A stretch of 64,000 bases of DNA, from the NCBI GenBank assembly GCA_030692045.1, contig JAUYCX010000119.1, forward strand, positions 1-64,000, given 5' to 3'. The translations under genes were made by a program, and so were the position numbers. The notes under the pieces were generated by a model. The model searched no databases, was not told where the DNA came from, and saw only the letters and a list, made by a program, of their open reading frames with translations. Each line of letters begins with the position of its first letter. Positions within the stretch are counted from its first letter, which is position 1. This DNA is from Candidatus Omnitrophota bacterium. GTDB lineage: Bacteria > Omnitrophota > Gorgyraeia > JAUYCX01. This document shows, one piece after another, positions 1-8,072 of the stretch.

Positions 1-84
1 TTTGAGGCGAAAATAAAGAAACGTCTGGAGGAATTAGAACATCAAATAATTAGAGATGATTATAACCAAACAAAAAAAATTTGA
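1..84 (+). CDS. 3' end of an upstream gene (partial)
   Basis: Frame 1 is open from the window edge to a TGA at 82-84 and gives 27 residues rich in Lys, Glu and Arg (an EAKIKKRLEELEHQ-like helix). The next gene starts inside it at position 56, a tight overlap typical of an operon. In other genomes metV often sits by metF or other Wood-Ljungdahl genes, but nothing in this short tail identifies the protein. Confidence 0.5.
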   Translation, partial: FEAKIKKRLEELEHQIIRDDYNQTKKI

Positions 85-718
85 AGACATACTGAATAAT
101 CTTAAAGAGGTTTCTCGAGTTTTTATTGTGGGCTGTGGTGAATGTGCAACCACTTGTAAAAGCGGCGGCGAGGCAGAGGTTCTGGAATTAAAGAAACAAT
201 TAGAACAACAGGGTAAAAATGTAACGGGTTTTGCTATTCCCAAAGCGCCCTGTGTTGCCGCGCAAATGAAAACAGTTTTTGCGCAAAATCGAAGCGCTTT
301 AAAAAATTCACAAGCAATTGTGGTTTTAGCCTGCGGCTTGGGAACGCAGTCGGTTAAAGCCAATGACCGCTTAGAATTATTTGTTGTGCCGGGTTGCGAT
401 ACACTTTTTGGCGCGGTTGTAGATGCAGAAGGTAATTTTAAAGAAGTCTGCTCTGCTTGCGGAGAATGTATTCTAGATTTAACCGGCGGCATTTGTCCCA
501 TAACTTGCTGTCCCAAGGGTCTTTTAAATGGGCCCTGCGGCGGGGTAAATAAGGGCAAATGCGAGGTAGATAAAGAAAGGGATTGCGCCTGGGTGCTTAT
601 CTATAAGGAATTAGAAAAAAAAGGAAAGCTCTCGAATATCCGAAGTCCCCATCCGGCAAAGGATTATTCTAAGACAGTTAAGCCGCATAAATTAATTCTG
701 GAGAAGAAAAATGCCTGA
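56..718 (+). CDS. metV: MetV-like methylenetetrahydrofolate reductase C-terminal-type Fe-S/zinc protein
   Basis: A 220-residue protein of the MTHFR C-terminal family (MetV). In acetogens this subunit joins MetF in reducing methylene-THF to methyl-THF in the Wood-Ljungdahl methyl branch. Seen: an N-terminal Cys cluster (C27, C30, C34, in VGCGECATTC) and a Cys-rich C-terminal part from about residue 132 with CGECILDLTGGICP and PKGLLNGPCGG, the family hallmark. It overlaps the upstream frame by 29 nt and the next gene by 8 nt, so it is cotranscribed. MetF itself is not in the window and would be expected upstream. Identification rests on the C-terminal signature; the redox partner is inferred. 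Confidence 0.85.
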   Translation: MIITKQKKFEDILNNLKEVSRVFIVGCGECATTCKSGGEAEVLELKKQLEQQGKNVTGFAIPKAPCVAAQMKTVFAQNRSALKNSQAIVVLACGLGTQSVKANDRLELFVVPGCDTLFGAVVDAEGNFKEVCSACGECILDLTGGICPITCCPKGLLNGPCGGVNKGKCEVDKERDCAWVLIYKELEKKGKLSNIRSPHPAKDYSKTVKPHKLILEKKNA

Positions 719-1094
719 AGGTTACAGCGACAAGGTGATGGACCATTTTTTAAACCCGCGTAATGTCGGCGAAATTCCCGACGCTGATGGCGTGGGTAAT
801 GTGGGTAACCCCATCTGCGGGGACATTATGAGGTTGTATATTAAGGTAGAAAATGGTAAAATAGTAGATGCAAAATTTAAGACTTTCGGGTGCGGTGCAG
901 CTATTTCCACAAGCTCAATGGTTACAGAGCTGGTAAAGGGAAAGACTATTGAAGAGGCATTACAGATTTCTAACAAGGCAGTAGCCGAGGCTTTAGGCGG
1001 ACTTCCGCCAATTAAGATGCATTGTTCGGTTTTGGCTGAGGAGGCCTTGAAATCCGCTGTGGAAGATTACAAAAAGAAGCATGGCATTAAGTAG
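711..1094 (+). CDS. NifU/IscU-type iron-sulfur cluster scaffold
   Basis: A 127-residue U-type scaffold on which Fe-S clusters are built before transfer to apoproteins. It begins with the usual YSDKVMDHFLNPRNVGE and carries the three conserved ligand cysteines in NPICGD, FGCGAA and MHCSVLAEEAL. The Asp after the first Cys, which makes the cluster labile, is present. Length equals that of stand-alone NifU N-terminal/IscU proteins. It overlaps metV by 8 nt and the cyclo-ligase by 14 nt. No cysteine desulfurase is visible here. The many Fe-S proteins nearby (MetV, ferredoxin, 2-oxoacid oxidoreductase) are plausible clients. Confidence 0.92.
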   Translation: MPEGYSDKVMDHFLNPRNVGEIPDADGVGNVGNPICGDIMRLYIKVENGKIVDAKFKTFGCGAAISTSSMVTELVKGKTIEEALQISNKAVAEALGGLPPIKMHCSVLAEEALKSAVEDYKKKHGIK

Positions 1095-1653
1095 GCTTCA
1101 AAATAAAACCAGACTTAGAAAAATGTTTTTGGAGAAATTAAAGATACAGAAGGAGGTAGACAGACTTCGCAAGAGCAGTTTGATTAAGGACAAACTCTTT
1201 TCTTCTAAAGAATATAAAAAAGCAAAGACAATTTTATTTTATTCATCATTTGACGGCGAGGTAGATACAGCTGAGATATTAAGAGAAGCTCTGAAAACCG
1301 GCAAGCATGTGGCTTTGCCGGTAATATTGGAAGACCAAAAGATGTTAATTCCCTCCGTAGTTTTTGATTTGGATAAAGAATTAGGCATTGGCCCATATGG
1401 GATAACGCAGCCCAAAAAGAATTATCTGCGGCCAATTGACCTTTCGAACTTAGAACTAGTGATAGTCCCTGGCGTTGCCTTTGATAAGAAGGGAAACCGT
1501 TTAGGCAGAGGCAAGGGTTACTATGACCGCTTCTTAAAGGAACTTCCCTCCAACACTCCTACTATTGGTTTGGCTTTTGACTTCCAAATTGTAGAGCGCC
1601 TTCCTTTTGCTTCAGACTTCGATGTAGCCGTCAAAAAGGTTATTGCATCTTAA
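1081..1653 (+). CDS. 5-formyltetrahydrofolate cyclo-ligase
   Basis: A 190-residue enzyme that converts 5-formyl-THF to 5,10-methenyl-THF with ATP, returning a stored folate to the one-carbon pool. The C-terminal signature GNRLGRGKGYYDRFL is complete, preceded by the LVIVPGVAFD strand. The start at 1081 lies inside the nifU-like gene (14-nt overlap). A second Met at 1123 would remove a basic N-terminal stretch, so 1081 is preferred, though no clear Shine-Dalgarno is present. Its place beside a MetV-like gene fits a folate one-carbon operon. Confidence 0.9.
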   Translation: MALSRLQNKTRLRKMFLEKLKIQKEVDRLRKSSLIKDKLFSSKEYKKAKTILFYSSFDGEVDTAEILREALKTGKHVALPVILEDQKMLIPSVVFDLDKELGIGPYGITQPKKNYLRPIDLSNLELVIVPGVAFDKKGNRLGRGKGYYDRFLKELPSNTPTIGLAFDFQIVERLPFASDFDVAVKKVIAS

Positions 1654-1759
1654 TAAGTTTAAAGCGTAAAGCGTAAAACTAAAACTCAAAGTTTTTAGTT
1701 GCAGTTTTGAACCTTTCGTTCTTAGTTTTAAGTTAATATAGATTGGGGGTGCAGATTAT
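1654..1759. repeat. AT-rich imperfect palindrome between genes
   Basis: The gap holds a repeated taaagcg(t) phrase and two inverted tracts around AAACTAAAACT and AGTTTTAAGTT. It ends in a GGGGGTG Shine-Dalgarno for RNase Y. The phrase style matches the larger palindrome at 3340-3490. No clear promoter was found. Confidence 0.5.
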
Positions 1760-3334
1760 ATGTTTGAGAATATAAATGTTTGGATGCAAGTGGTACTGCC
1801 TTCGGCAATGGCAGGACTTTTTGTGCTATCCGGTTACTATTTAAGAAAATATTTTGCTGAGAAGAAGATACAGAGTGCGGAAAATAAGGTAAGGCAGCTT
1901 ATGGAGGCAACCAAGCGCGATATCGATACACGTCGTCGCGAGGTTGAACTGGAGGCAAAAGACTTGCTTTATAAATTACGCCAGGATTTTGATAAGGAGA
2001 CCCGCGACCGTCGAGAAGAACTAACTGCTTTAGAGAAAAGACTTTTACAGCGCGAAGAGAATCTTGACCGAAGGGTGGATGTTTTAGAGAAGAAAGAAAA
2101 GGATATTGCTCACAGAGAGTCTATTATCCATAGTCAGGAAGCATCTTTAAAGCAGAAAGAACAGCAGTTGCAGGCTTTGCTTAGCGAGGAAAAGCAAAGA
2201 CTTCAGAGCATCTCTTCCTTATCTAAAGAAGAGGCAAAAAAACTTCTTTTATCTCGTATGGAAGAAGAGGTAAAGCAGGAAAAGGCGGTATTAATCAGAA
2301 GAATGGAGGAAGAAGTAAAGGAAACTGCTGAAAAAAAGGCAAGGGAAATTCTAAGTTCAGCCATTCAACGTTGTGCCACAGAGCATACGGTAGAATCTAC
2401 AGTGAGTGTGGTTAGTCTTCCCAGCGATGAGATGAAAGGTAGAATTATCGGGCGCGAAGGCAGAAACATCCGCGCCTTAGAAATGGCAACAGGTATTGAT
2501 ATAATTATTGATGACACGCCTGAGGCAGTAACCCTTTCTGGATTTGATGTAGTGCGCCGGGAAGTAGCGCGTCTGGCATTGGAGAGGTTAATTGCTGACG
2601 GAAGAATTCATCCCGGCAGGATAGAAGAGGTGGTTGAGCGAGCAAAGAAGGATATGGAAGAGAAAATCCGCGAGGAGGGCGAAAGGGCTGTTTTTGATAT
2701 GGGTCTTCATGGATTACACCTTGAGGTTATCAAACTTCTGGGAAAATTGAAATATCGCACCAGCTTTGGCCAGAATTCCCTACAACATTCTAAGGAGGTT
2801 GCCTATTTGATGGGTGTGATGGCATCAGAACTGGGGTTAGATTTTAAATTAGCCAGGCGTATCGGGCTTTTGCATGATATTGGAAAGGCGCTAGATCAGC
2901 AGGTGGAAGGAACCCATGCGAAGTTAGGCGCAGATTTAGCCAAAAAATTTGGCGAATCAAATGAGGTTGTCTTGGCAATTGAGGCGCACCACGAGGAAAC
3001 CCAGTCAAATTCTATCTATGGCGTCTTGGCAATTGCCGCTGATGCCATAAGCGCAGCCAGGCCCGGTGCCCGTCGTGAAACATTAGAAAGCTACATCAAA
3101 CGTTTAGAAAAGTTGGAATCAATTGCCAATCTCTTTAAGGGTGTGGATAAAGCCTATGCCATTCAAGCGGGACGGGAAATCAGGATAATTGTCCAGTCAG
3201 ATAAAGTTTCCGATGTAGATACGGTTGTTCTGGCGCGCGACATCCGTAAAAAGATAGAAGAGGGTATGGAATATCCTGGGCAGATAAAGGTAACGGTAAT
3301 TAGAGAAACTCGGGCAATCGAGTATGCCAAGTAA
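1760..3334 (+). CDS. rny: Ribonuclease Y
   Basis: A 524-residue membrane-anchored endoribonuclease that initiates mRNA decay. Domains in order: one N-terminal membrane helix (about residues 9-28), a long charged coiled coil (about 30-205), a KH RNA-binding domain with [15 protein letters not shown] (about residue 225), and an HD phosphohydrolase domain with LLHDIGKA (about residue 370) followed by the AHHEET metal-ligand stretch. Length matches the family (about 520). A GGGGGTG ribosome binding site precedes the ATG. YmdB follows, the same pairing as ymdA-ymdB in Bacillus. Confidence 0.97.
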   Translation: MFENINVWMQVVLPSAMAGLFVLSGYYLRKYFAEKKIQSAENKVRQLMEATKRDIDTRRREVELEAKDLLYKLRQDFDKETRDRREELTALEKRLLQREENLDRRVDVLEKKEKDIAHRESIIHSQEASLKQKEQQLQALLSEEKQRLQSISSLSKEEAKKLLLSRMEEEVKQEKAVLIRRMEEEVKETAEKKAREILSSAIQRCATEHTVESTVSVVSLPSDEMKGRIIGREGRNIRALEMATGIDIIIDDTPEAVTLSGFDVVRREVARLALERLIADGRIHPGRIEEVVERAKKDMEEKIREEGERAVFDMGLHGLHLEVIKLLGKLKYRTSFGQNSLQHSKEVAYLMGVMASELGLDFKLARRIGLLHDIGKALDQQVEGTHAKLGADLAKKFGESNEVVLAIEAHHEETQSNSIYGVLAIAADAISAARPGARRETLESYIKRLEKLESIANLFKGVDKAYAIQAGREIRIIVQSDKVSDVDTVVLARDIRKKIEEGMEYPGQIKVTVIRETRAIEYAK

Positions 3335-3336
3335 TA

Positions 3337-3490
3337 AGTTAAATCCGAAGCATGAAAATTATAAACTCTAAACCCCAAACACTAAACCCTAAACAAATTC
3401 CAAACTCAAAATCCAAAACTCAAAAATGATATTTTGGATTTGGAGAATTTGAGTTTTGAGTTTATTTAGAGTTTAGGGTTTCGGATTTAA
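3337..3490. repeat. Long AT-rich palindrome (TAAATCCGAA ... TTCGGATTTAA)
   Basis: A roughly 150-bp near-palindrome. The left arm is built of short phrases such as AACTCTAAACC, AAACCCTAAAC and CCAAACTCAAAA. The right arm mirrors them in reverse complement and ends in TTAGGGTTTCGGATTTAA. A related copy lies at 42495-42650 and shares the opening GTTAAATCCGAA. It fills the whole rny-ymdB gap. A transcript would fold into one long hairpin. Confidence 0.8.
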
Positions 3491-3498
3491 GGATAATT

Positions 3499-4284
3499 AT
3501 GAAAATACTTTTCTTAGGCGATATAGTAGGCAATCCCGGCAGAGAGGCGATCTTTAAGCTATTACCCGGCATTAAGTCTGAATATAAAATTGACTTAACA
3601 ATTGCCAATTGTGAGAATGCCGCAGGCGGAGCTGGAATAACGCCTTCGGTTGCAGAGGAGTTATTTAAGTTAGGCTGTAATGTTTTAACCGCAGGCGACC
3701 ATATCTGGGACAGGCGCGAAATAATTGAAATACTGGATAAAGAAAAATTTATTTTACGTCCTTTGAATTTTCCAGTAGGAACGCCGGGAAATGGTTGGTG
3801 TATATATGAATTGCCTTTAGGTACAAAGATTGCGGTTGTTTCTCTTTTGGGTCGGGTTTTTATGAAGCCGCTAATTGAGTGTCCGTTTAGAGCAATTAGT
3901 AATATATTGCCCCAGCTGGAAAAAATAACCCCTATAATTATCATAGATATTCATGCCGAGGCAACCAGCGAAAAAATAGCTATGGCTTATTTTTTAGAGG
4001 GAAGGGTAAGCGCAGTTGTGGGAAGCCACACACACGTGCAGACCGCAGATGAAAGAATTCTCCCCCAAGGTAGCGCCTTCATTACAGATTTAGGTATGTG
4101 CGGGCCAATGGATTCGGTTATTGGTCAAAAAAAGGAAAAGATAATTGAACGCTTCCTAACTGGAATGCCTACTCGATTTGAGGTGGCTGCATCCGATATT
4201 CAACTTCAAGGAGTAGTTTTGGATATAGATGAGAAAACAGGAAAAGCGAATTCTATAGAGAGAATACAAAGGAAGGTCGAATGA
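3499..4284 (+). CDS. ymdB: YmdB-type metallophosphoesterase
   Basis: A 261-residue calcineurin-like phosphoesterase of the YmdB family; characterised members hydrolyse 2',3'-cyclic nucleotides and cAMP and affect biofilm and motility decisions. Metal-binding motifs are in order: FLGDIVGNPG near the N-terminus, ANCENAAGG, AGDHIWD, DIHAEATSEK and GSHTHVQTADE. GDHIWD stands where many family members have GNH. The length is typical. It follows RNase Y, with the gap filled by a palindromic repeat, and its last codons and stop fall inside the left arm of the next hairpin repeat. Confidence 0.93.
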   Translation: MKILFLGDIVGNPGREAIFKLLPGIKSEYKIDLTIANCENAAGGAGITPSVAEELFKLGCNVLTAGDHIWDRREIIEILDKEKFILRPLNFPVGTPGNGWCIYELPLGTKIAVVSLLGRVFMKPLIECPFRAISNILPQLEKITPIIIIDIHAEATSEKIAMAYFLEGRVSAVVGSHTHVQTADERILPQGSAFITDLGMCGPMDSVIGQKKEKIIERFLTGMPTRFEVAASDIQLQGVVLDIDEKTGKANSIERIQRKVE

Positions 4285-4337
4285 AGCCCAAACTTACGGA
4301 ACGTTAGTGAACGTAAGGTTGCTGGCTGAATTCGACC
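4275..4337 (-). repeat. AATTC/TCATT-box hairpin, reverse orientation
   Basis: Outer arms GGTCGA and TCGACC flank the reversed box (AATGA on the left, GAATT on the right). The inner stem pairs AACTTACG with CGTAAGGTT across a loop. It overlaps the ymdB stop codon. One member of the variable-stem hairpin family described in the findings. Confidence 0.6.
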
Positions 4338-4399
4338 CTTGACAATTTTTGATTATAGGGTTGTTTCCGAAACCAACCGTTATTTCAAAAATTGTCAAG
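4334..4399. repeat. Hairpin with CCCTTGACAATTTTTGA arms
   Basis: ACCCTTGACAATTTTTGA pairs with its near-perfect reverse complement at about 4383-4400. A second small hairpin (GGTTG TTTCCGAAA CCAACC) sits in the loop. It lies in tandem between two AATTC/TCATT-box hairpins. Confidence 0.7.
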
Positions 4400-4402
4400 G
4401 GT

Positions 4403-4461
4403 TTAATTCGCACATATAACTTACTCACACTTTTAGTGTTCGTAAGTTATGTGCTCATTAA
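4403..4461 (+). repeat. AATTC/TCATT-box hairpin before the PilZ gene
   Basis: TTAATTC at 4403-4409 and TCATTAA at 4455-4461 enclose an inner stem pairing GCACATATAACTTAC with GTAAGTTATGTGC. The right end runs straight into the AAGGAGG ribosome binding site of the PilZ gene, so the folded hairpin would end at the ribosome landing site. Confidence 0.75.
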
Positions 4462-4472
4462 AGGAGGTAGAT

Positions 4473-4856
4473 ATGAGTTGGGATGGTATGAACAGAAGAA
4501 AGTTCCCTCGGGAAAATTATCCCTGCCTTTTGATAGTTAGAAAAAACCATGCAGCCCCTGAGGCGATGTTAACCCACACAGAAAATATTGGTATCGGCGG
4601 GGTCTGTGTCATATTGAAAAAGGATTTAAAGATGTTTGCGCCACTAGAATTGGAGATAGATTTATTAGATACCCAAAGGCATATCAAATGCGAGGGTAAA
4701 ATTGTTTGGGTGGTTAAACGTAGAGATGACGCTACAACAAAGCCATCCTTCTATGACACAGGTATAGAGTTTGTTAATTTAAGCAAAGAAGATGAAAAGA
4801 GAATAAATTTTATTGTAGCAAGGTTAATGAAATTAGGTTATCGAGAAGAAGAATAA
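4473..4856 (+). CDS. PilZ domain protein, putative c-di-GMP receptor
   Basis: A 127-residue single-domain protein. PilZ domains bind cyclic di-GMP through an N-terminal RxxxR and a later [D/N]xSxxG motif. Seen: RKFPR near the N-terminus and NIGIGG about residue 40, where the usual Ser is Gly, so binding may be weakened. The remainder is beta-rich (ILKKDL, KIVWVV) with a final DTGIEFVNLS strand typical of PilZ. The start is set by a perfect AAGGAGG 6 nt before ATG 4473; an upstream in-frame ATG at 4449 lies inside the hairpin. It is followed within 3 nt by dxs. It could transmit c-di-GMP signals to the pilus system, an inference from domain content only. Confidence 0.82.
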   Translation: MSWDGMNRRKFPRENYPCLLIVRKNHAAPEAMLTHTENIGIGGVCVILKKDLKMFAPLELEIDLLDTQRHIKCEGKIVWVVKRRDDATTKPSFYDTGIEFVNLSKEDEKRINFIVARLMKLGYREEE

Positions 4857-4859
4857 TTT

Positions 4860-6731
4860 ATGTTATTAGAAAATATTAATAGCCCGCAGGATTTAAAGAA
4901 AATCCCTTTAGAAAAACTACCTATTTTAGCTAAGGAGATAAGAGAAAAAATTGTCCAAACCGTATCCAAAACCGGCGGACACCTTGCCTCCAGTTTAGGT
5001 GCAGTGGAACTTACTATTGCCCTGCATTATTGCTTTAATACCCCGCAAGATACAATTATCTGGGATGTAGGACATCAAACCTATGCCCATAAGATTTTAA
5101 CTGGCAGAAATAAAGATTTTGATACTATCAGGCAATTTGGCGGAATAAGCGGTTTTCCCTCAAAAGATGAATCGGTTTACGATACCTTTACCACGGGGCA
5201 TAGCTCTACTGCCATTTCCTTGGCGCTGGGCTTGGCTGTAGGCAGGGATTTAGCCAAAAGAGAAGAAAAGATTGTGGCAGTTGTAGGCGATGGTTCATTG
5301 ACAGGGGGCTTATGTTTTGAGGCATTAAATAACACCGGGCATTTAAAAAAGGATATAATTGTTATTTTAAATTCTAATGAAATGAGCATTTCTCCCTCGG
5401 TTGGCTCCCTTACTACCTATTTAAACAAAATTATTTCCCAGCCAATTTATAATCGTTTTAGAGAGGCGCTGCAAAATTTTATAAAGACGCGTATTCCTAA
5501 AGTTGGCTCGCGTATGTTAAAGATTGCCTCGAAATTCGAGGAGGTTCTAAAGGGGCTGATTATTCCGGGAATATTTTTTGAGGAGTTAGGTTTTAGATAT
5601 TTTGGCCCATTAGATGGCCATAATTTGGAATTATTAGTTACTACACTTAAAAATATATCTTCGCTTAAAGAGCCTCGGGTTTTACATGTCATTACCAAAA
5701 AGGGCAAGGGTTATAAGCCAGCAGAAGAAAGGCCTGTAATATTTCATAGCGCCCCTGCATTTGATGTTGCAACTGGAGCGCCTAAAAAGGATGAAACTTT
5801 GGGTGTAAGTTTTACCTCAAGCTTTAGCGATAAATTAATTCAATTAGCTAAGAAGAATGAAAAAATTGTAGCAATTACTGCTGCTATGCCAGAGGGCACG
5901 GGTTTAGATAAATTTAGGGATAATTTTCCTGAACGCTTTTTTGATGTAGGCATAGCTGAGGCGCATGCGGTTTGTTTTGCCGCTGGCTTAGCCAAGGCAG
6001 GCTTTAAGCCAATTGTGGCAATTTATTCTACATTTTTACAAAGGGCTTATGATCAGATTATTGAAGAGGTATCTTTACAAGATTTACCAGTTGTTTTTGC
6101 TTTAGACCGTGCAGGGATTGTGGGAGGCGATGGCGTAAGCCATCAGGGAATTTTTGACATAAGTTATTTAAAAAATATTCCCAATTTAGTCGTAATCTGC
6201 CCCAAAGATACAGATGAATTACAGGCAATGTTAGAATTTGCCATTAATTTAGATAAACCAGTTTTCATTCGATATCCTAAGGATAAAATCTGCGCCAGTC
6301 TTGCTACCAAATCCGAAATTAAATTAGGCAAAGCAGAAATTCTCAAAGAAGGCACTGATGCGGCGATTTTAGCTTTGGGCACTATGACTTGGCCAAGTTT
6401 TATGGCAGCAGATGAACTGCAAAAAGAAAAAATTTCCTGCAAGGTTATCAATATGCGTTTTGTAAAGCCACTTGATGCGGCAACCCTTAAGGATGTTTTT
6501 TTAAAATTTAATAAAATCCTTACCATAGAAGAGGGAGTTTTAGAGGGCGGCTTTGGCAGTAACATTTTAGACTATTTGAATAATTTACAGCTTAAAAATA
6601 AACAGATTCGCATAAAAACTATTGGCTTGCCTAGTGAATTTATTGTGCATGGCGAGAGAAATTTGTTGTTAAGTAAATACGGTTTGGATAAAACAGGAAT
6701 TATCAAGGCAATAAAGGAACTTTTTAAATAG
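4860..6731 (+). CDS. dxs: 1-deoxy-D-xylulose-5-phosphate synthase
   Basis: A 623-residue thiamine-diphosphate enzyme joining pyruvate and glyceraldehyde-3-phosphate, the first step of the MEP isoprenoid pathway. Seen: DVGHQTYAHKILTGR, FTTGHSSTAIS, the ThDP/Mg motif VGDGSLTGG about residue 143 followed by LNSNEMSIS, and in the pyrimidine-binding half DVGIAEAHAV and DRAGIVGGDGVSHQG. Length matches the family (about 620). It starts 3 nt after the PilZ stop and is followed 2 nt later by the ferredoxin gene, so the run from PilZ to gltX looks like one transcript. Confidence 0.97.
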   Translation: MLLENINSPQDLKKIPLEKLPILAKEIREKIVQTVSKTGGHLASSLGAVELTIALHYCFNTPQDTIIWDVGHQTYAHKILTGRNKDFDTIRQFGGISGFPSKDESVYDTFTTGHSSTAISLALGLAVGRDLAKREEKIVAVVGDGSLTGGLCFEALNNTGHLKKDIIVILNSNEMSISPSVGSLTTYLNKIISQPIYNRFREALQNFIKTRIPKVGSRMLKIASKFEEVLKGLIIPGIFFEELGFRYFGPLDGHNLELLVTTLKNISSLKEPRVLHVITKKGKGYKPAEERPVIFHSAPAFDVATGAPKKDETLGVSFTSSFSDKLIQLAKKNEKIVAITAAMPEGTGLDKFRDNFPERFFDVGIAEAHAVCFAAGLAKAGFKPIVAIYSTFLQRAYDQIIEEVSLQDLPVVFALDRAGIVGGDGVSHQGIFDISYLKNIPNLVVICPKDTDELQAMLEFAINLDKPVFIRYPKDKICASLATKSEIKLGKAEILKEGTDAAILALGTMTWPSFMAADELQKEKISCKVINMRFVKPLDAATLKDVFLKFNKILTIEEGVLEGGFGSNILDYLNNLQLKNKQIRIKTIGLPSEFIVHGERNLLLSKYGLDKTGIIKAIKELFK

Positions 6732-6733
6732 CG

Positions 6734-6940
6734 ATGGCAAAACTTAAAATAAATAAAAACAGATGCAAAGGCTGTTTACTTTGTATTACTTATTGTCCCA
6801 AGGGGTTATTAAAAAAATCTCAGAGTTTAAATAAATTAGGAATTCAACCTGTAATTTTTGTGGCGGGTAGAGACTCTTGTATTGGTTGCAGTTTCTGCGC
6901 AATAATCTGTCCAGAGTGTTGTATAGAGATTTTTAAGTAA
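6734..6940 (+). CDS. 2x[4Fe-4S] ferredoxin, delta subunit of the 2-oxoacid oxidoreductase
   Basis: A 68-residue protein with two CxxCxxCxxxCP cluster motifs: CKGCLLCITYCP near the N-terminus and CIGCSFCAIICP near the C-terminus. This is the electron-carrying delta subunit found in front of alpha, beta and gamma genes in four-subunit 2-oxoacid:ferredoxin oxidoreductases. It begins 2 nt after dxs and ends 6 nt before the alpha gene. Confidence 0.93.
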   Translation: MAKLKINKNRCKGCLLCITYCPKGLLKKSQSLNKLGIQPVIFVAGRDSCIGCSFCAIICPECCIEIFK

Positions 6941-6946
6941 CTTATA

Positions 6947-8014
6947 ATGAAAGATAAAATTCTTATGACAGGAAACGAAGCAATGGCTGAGGCAGCCATA
7001 CAGGCTGGCTGTCGCTTTTATGCAGGTTATCCCATTACTCCTCAAAATGAAATTCCCGCCTATTTTTCCCGTCGCATGCCAGAAGTAAAGGGAATTTTTA
7101 TTCAAGCTGAATCAGAGATAGCAGCTATCAATATGGTTTTTGGTGCCGCCACAACCGGCGCTCGAGCAATGACAACTTCATCTTCTCCGGGAATCAGTTT
7201 AAAGCAGGAAGGAATTTCTTATTTAGCCGGCTGTCAACTTCCGGCAGTGATTGTAAATGTGATGCGCGCTGGCCCTGGTTTAGGAGATATTAAACCCGCG
7301 CAATCAGATTATTTTCAGGCAGTAAAAGGTGGCGGACACGGTGATTATCATTTAATTGTTTTAGCGCCCTCCACTGTTCAGGAGTCTTTTGATTTAACTA
7401 TGTTGGCCTTTGATTTAGCAGATAAATACAGAAATCCGGCAATGATTTTGGCTGATGGAATGTTGGGGCAGATGATGGAACCTTTAAACACAGATTACAC
7501 AGATAAAAAGAAACAGATTACACAGATAAAAAAATCTTGGGCGCTGACTGGTGCAAAAAATAGAGCGCCAAATATTATTAGGTCATTATTTTTAGGAGAA
7601 GGAAAGGTTGAGGCGCTTAATAAAGAGTTGCAAGAAAAATATAAAAAAATAGAGGCGCAAGAACAGCGTTTTGAGGTAATGCATCTAGAGGATAGTTCAA
7701 TAATCCTGGTTGCCTATGGTACAATGGCGCGTTTATGCAAACAGATTGTTAGAGATTTGCGCTTAAAAGGCAAAAAAATTGGTTTAGTCCGTCCGATATC
7801 CCTTTGGCCATTCCCGAAGAAAGTATTCACTAAACTCCTAACTCTAAACTCCAAACTCCGAACCATTTTAGTTGTTGAAATGTCTTACGGCCAGATGGTT
7901 GAGGATGTGCGTTTGGCTGTAAATGGCAAATACCCTGTGCATTTTTTTGGCCGTGCCGGCGGTGGAATACCGACGGAGGAAGAGATTTTAAAGCAGATTG
8001 GCCGCCTTCGCTAA
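6947..8014 (+). CDS. vorB: 2-oxoacid:ferredoxin oxidoreductase alpha subunit (VorB type)
   Basis: A 355-residue alpha subunit of an oxygen-sensitive enzyme that oxidatively decarboxylates a 2-oxoacid to acyl-CoA and reduces ferredoxin. GNEAMAEAAIQAGCRFYAGY, YPITPQNEIP, SSSPGISLKQEG and KGGGHGDYH closely follow the VorB (2-oxoisovalerate) subgroup, but substrate cannot be fixed by eye. Two stretches look like repeat DNA captured in frame: a perfect 20-bp direct repeat at 7490-7509 and 7513-7532, and a run of AACTC-type phrases at 7829-7864 like those of the intergenic palindromes. Both lie in less conserved parts, between the core and the C-terminal transketolase-like domain and inside that domain. 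Confidence 0.92.
   Translation: MKDKILMTGNEAMAEAAIQAGCRFYAGYPITPQNEIPAYFSRRMPEVKGIFIQAESEIAAINMVFGAATTGARAMTTSSSPGISLKQEGISYLAGCQLPAVIVNVMRAGPGLGDIKPAQSDYFQAVKGGGHGDYHLIVLAPSTVQESFDLTMLAFDLADKYRNPAMILADGMLGQMMEPLNTDYTDKKKQITQIKKSWALTGAKNRAPNIIRSLFLGEGKVEALNKELQEKYKKIEAQEQRFEVMHLEDSSIILVAYGTMARLCKQIVRDLRLKGKKIGLVRPISLWPFPKKVFTKLLTLNSKLRTILVVEMSYGQMVEDVRLAVNGKYPVHFFGRAGGGIPTEEEILKQIGRLR
7490..7532. repeat. Perfect 20-bp direct repeat inside vorB
   Basis: Two copies of ACAGATTACACAGATAAAAA at 7490-7509 and 7513-7532, period 23, so each copy is read in a different frame. The phrase resembles the ACACGGATTACCACGG-type repeats at 44700-44905. Confidence 0.85.
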
Positions 8015-8038
8015 AATTTCAGCGGACAATCCACCGAA

Positions 8039-8055
8039 GTCCGCCTCAGGCGGAC
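8039..8055. repeat. GTCCGCCTCAGGCGGAC palindrome
   Basis: A perfect 7-bp inverted repeat with a short loop in the 58-bp vorB-beta gap, followed by a second CAGGCGG. The same core (TCCGCC ... GGCGGA) recurs in hairpins near 22137, 36719 and 37375. Confidence 0.8.
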
Positions 8056-8072
8056 GCAGGCGGATAGAAATT

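Noticed and set aside
4349..4540. 63-codon open frame over the hairpins before the PilZ gene
   Set aside because: It is made of hairpin DNA and overlaps the well-supported PilZ start in another frame.
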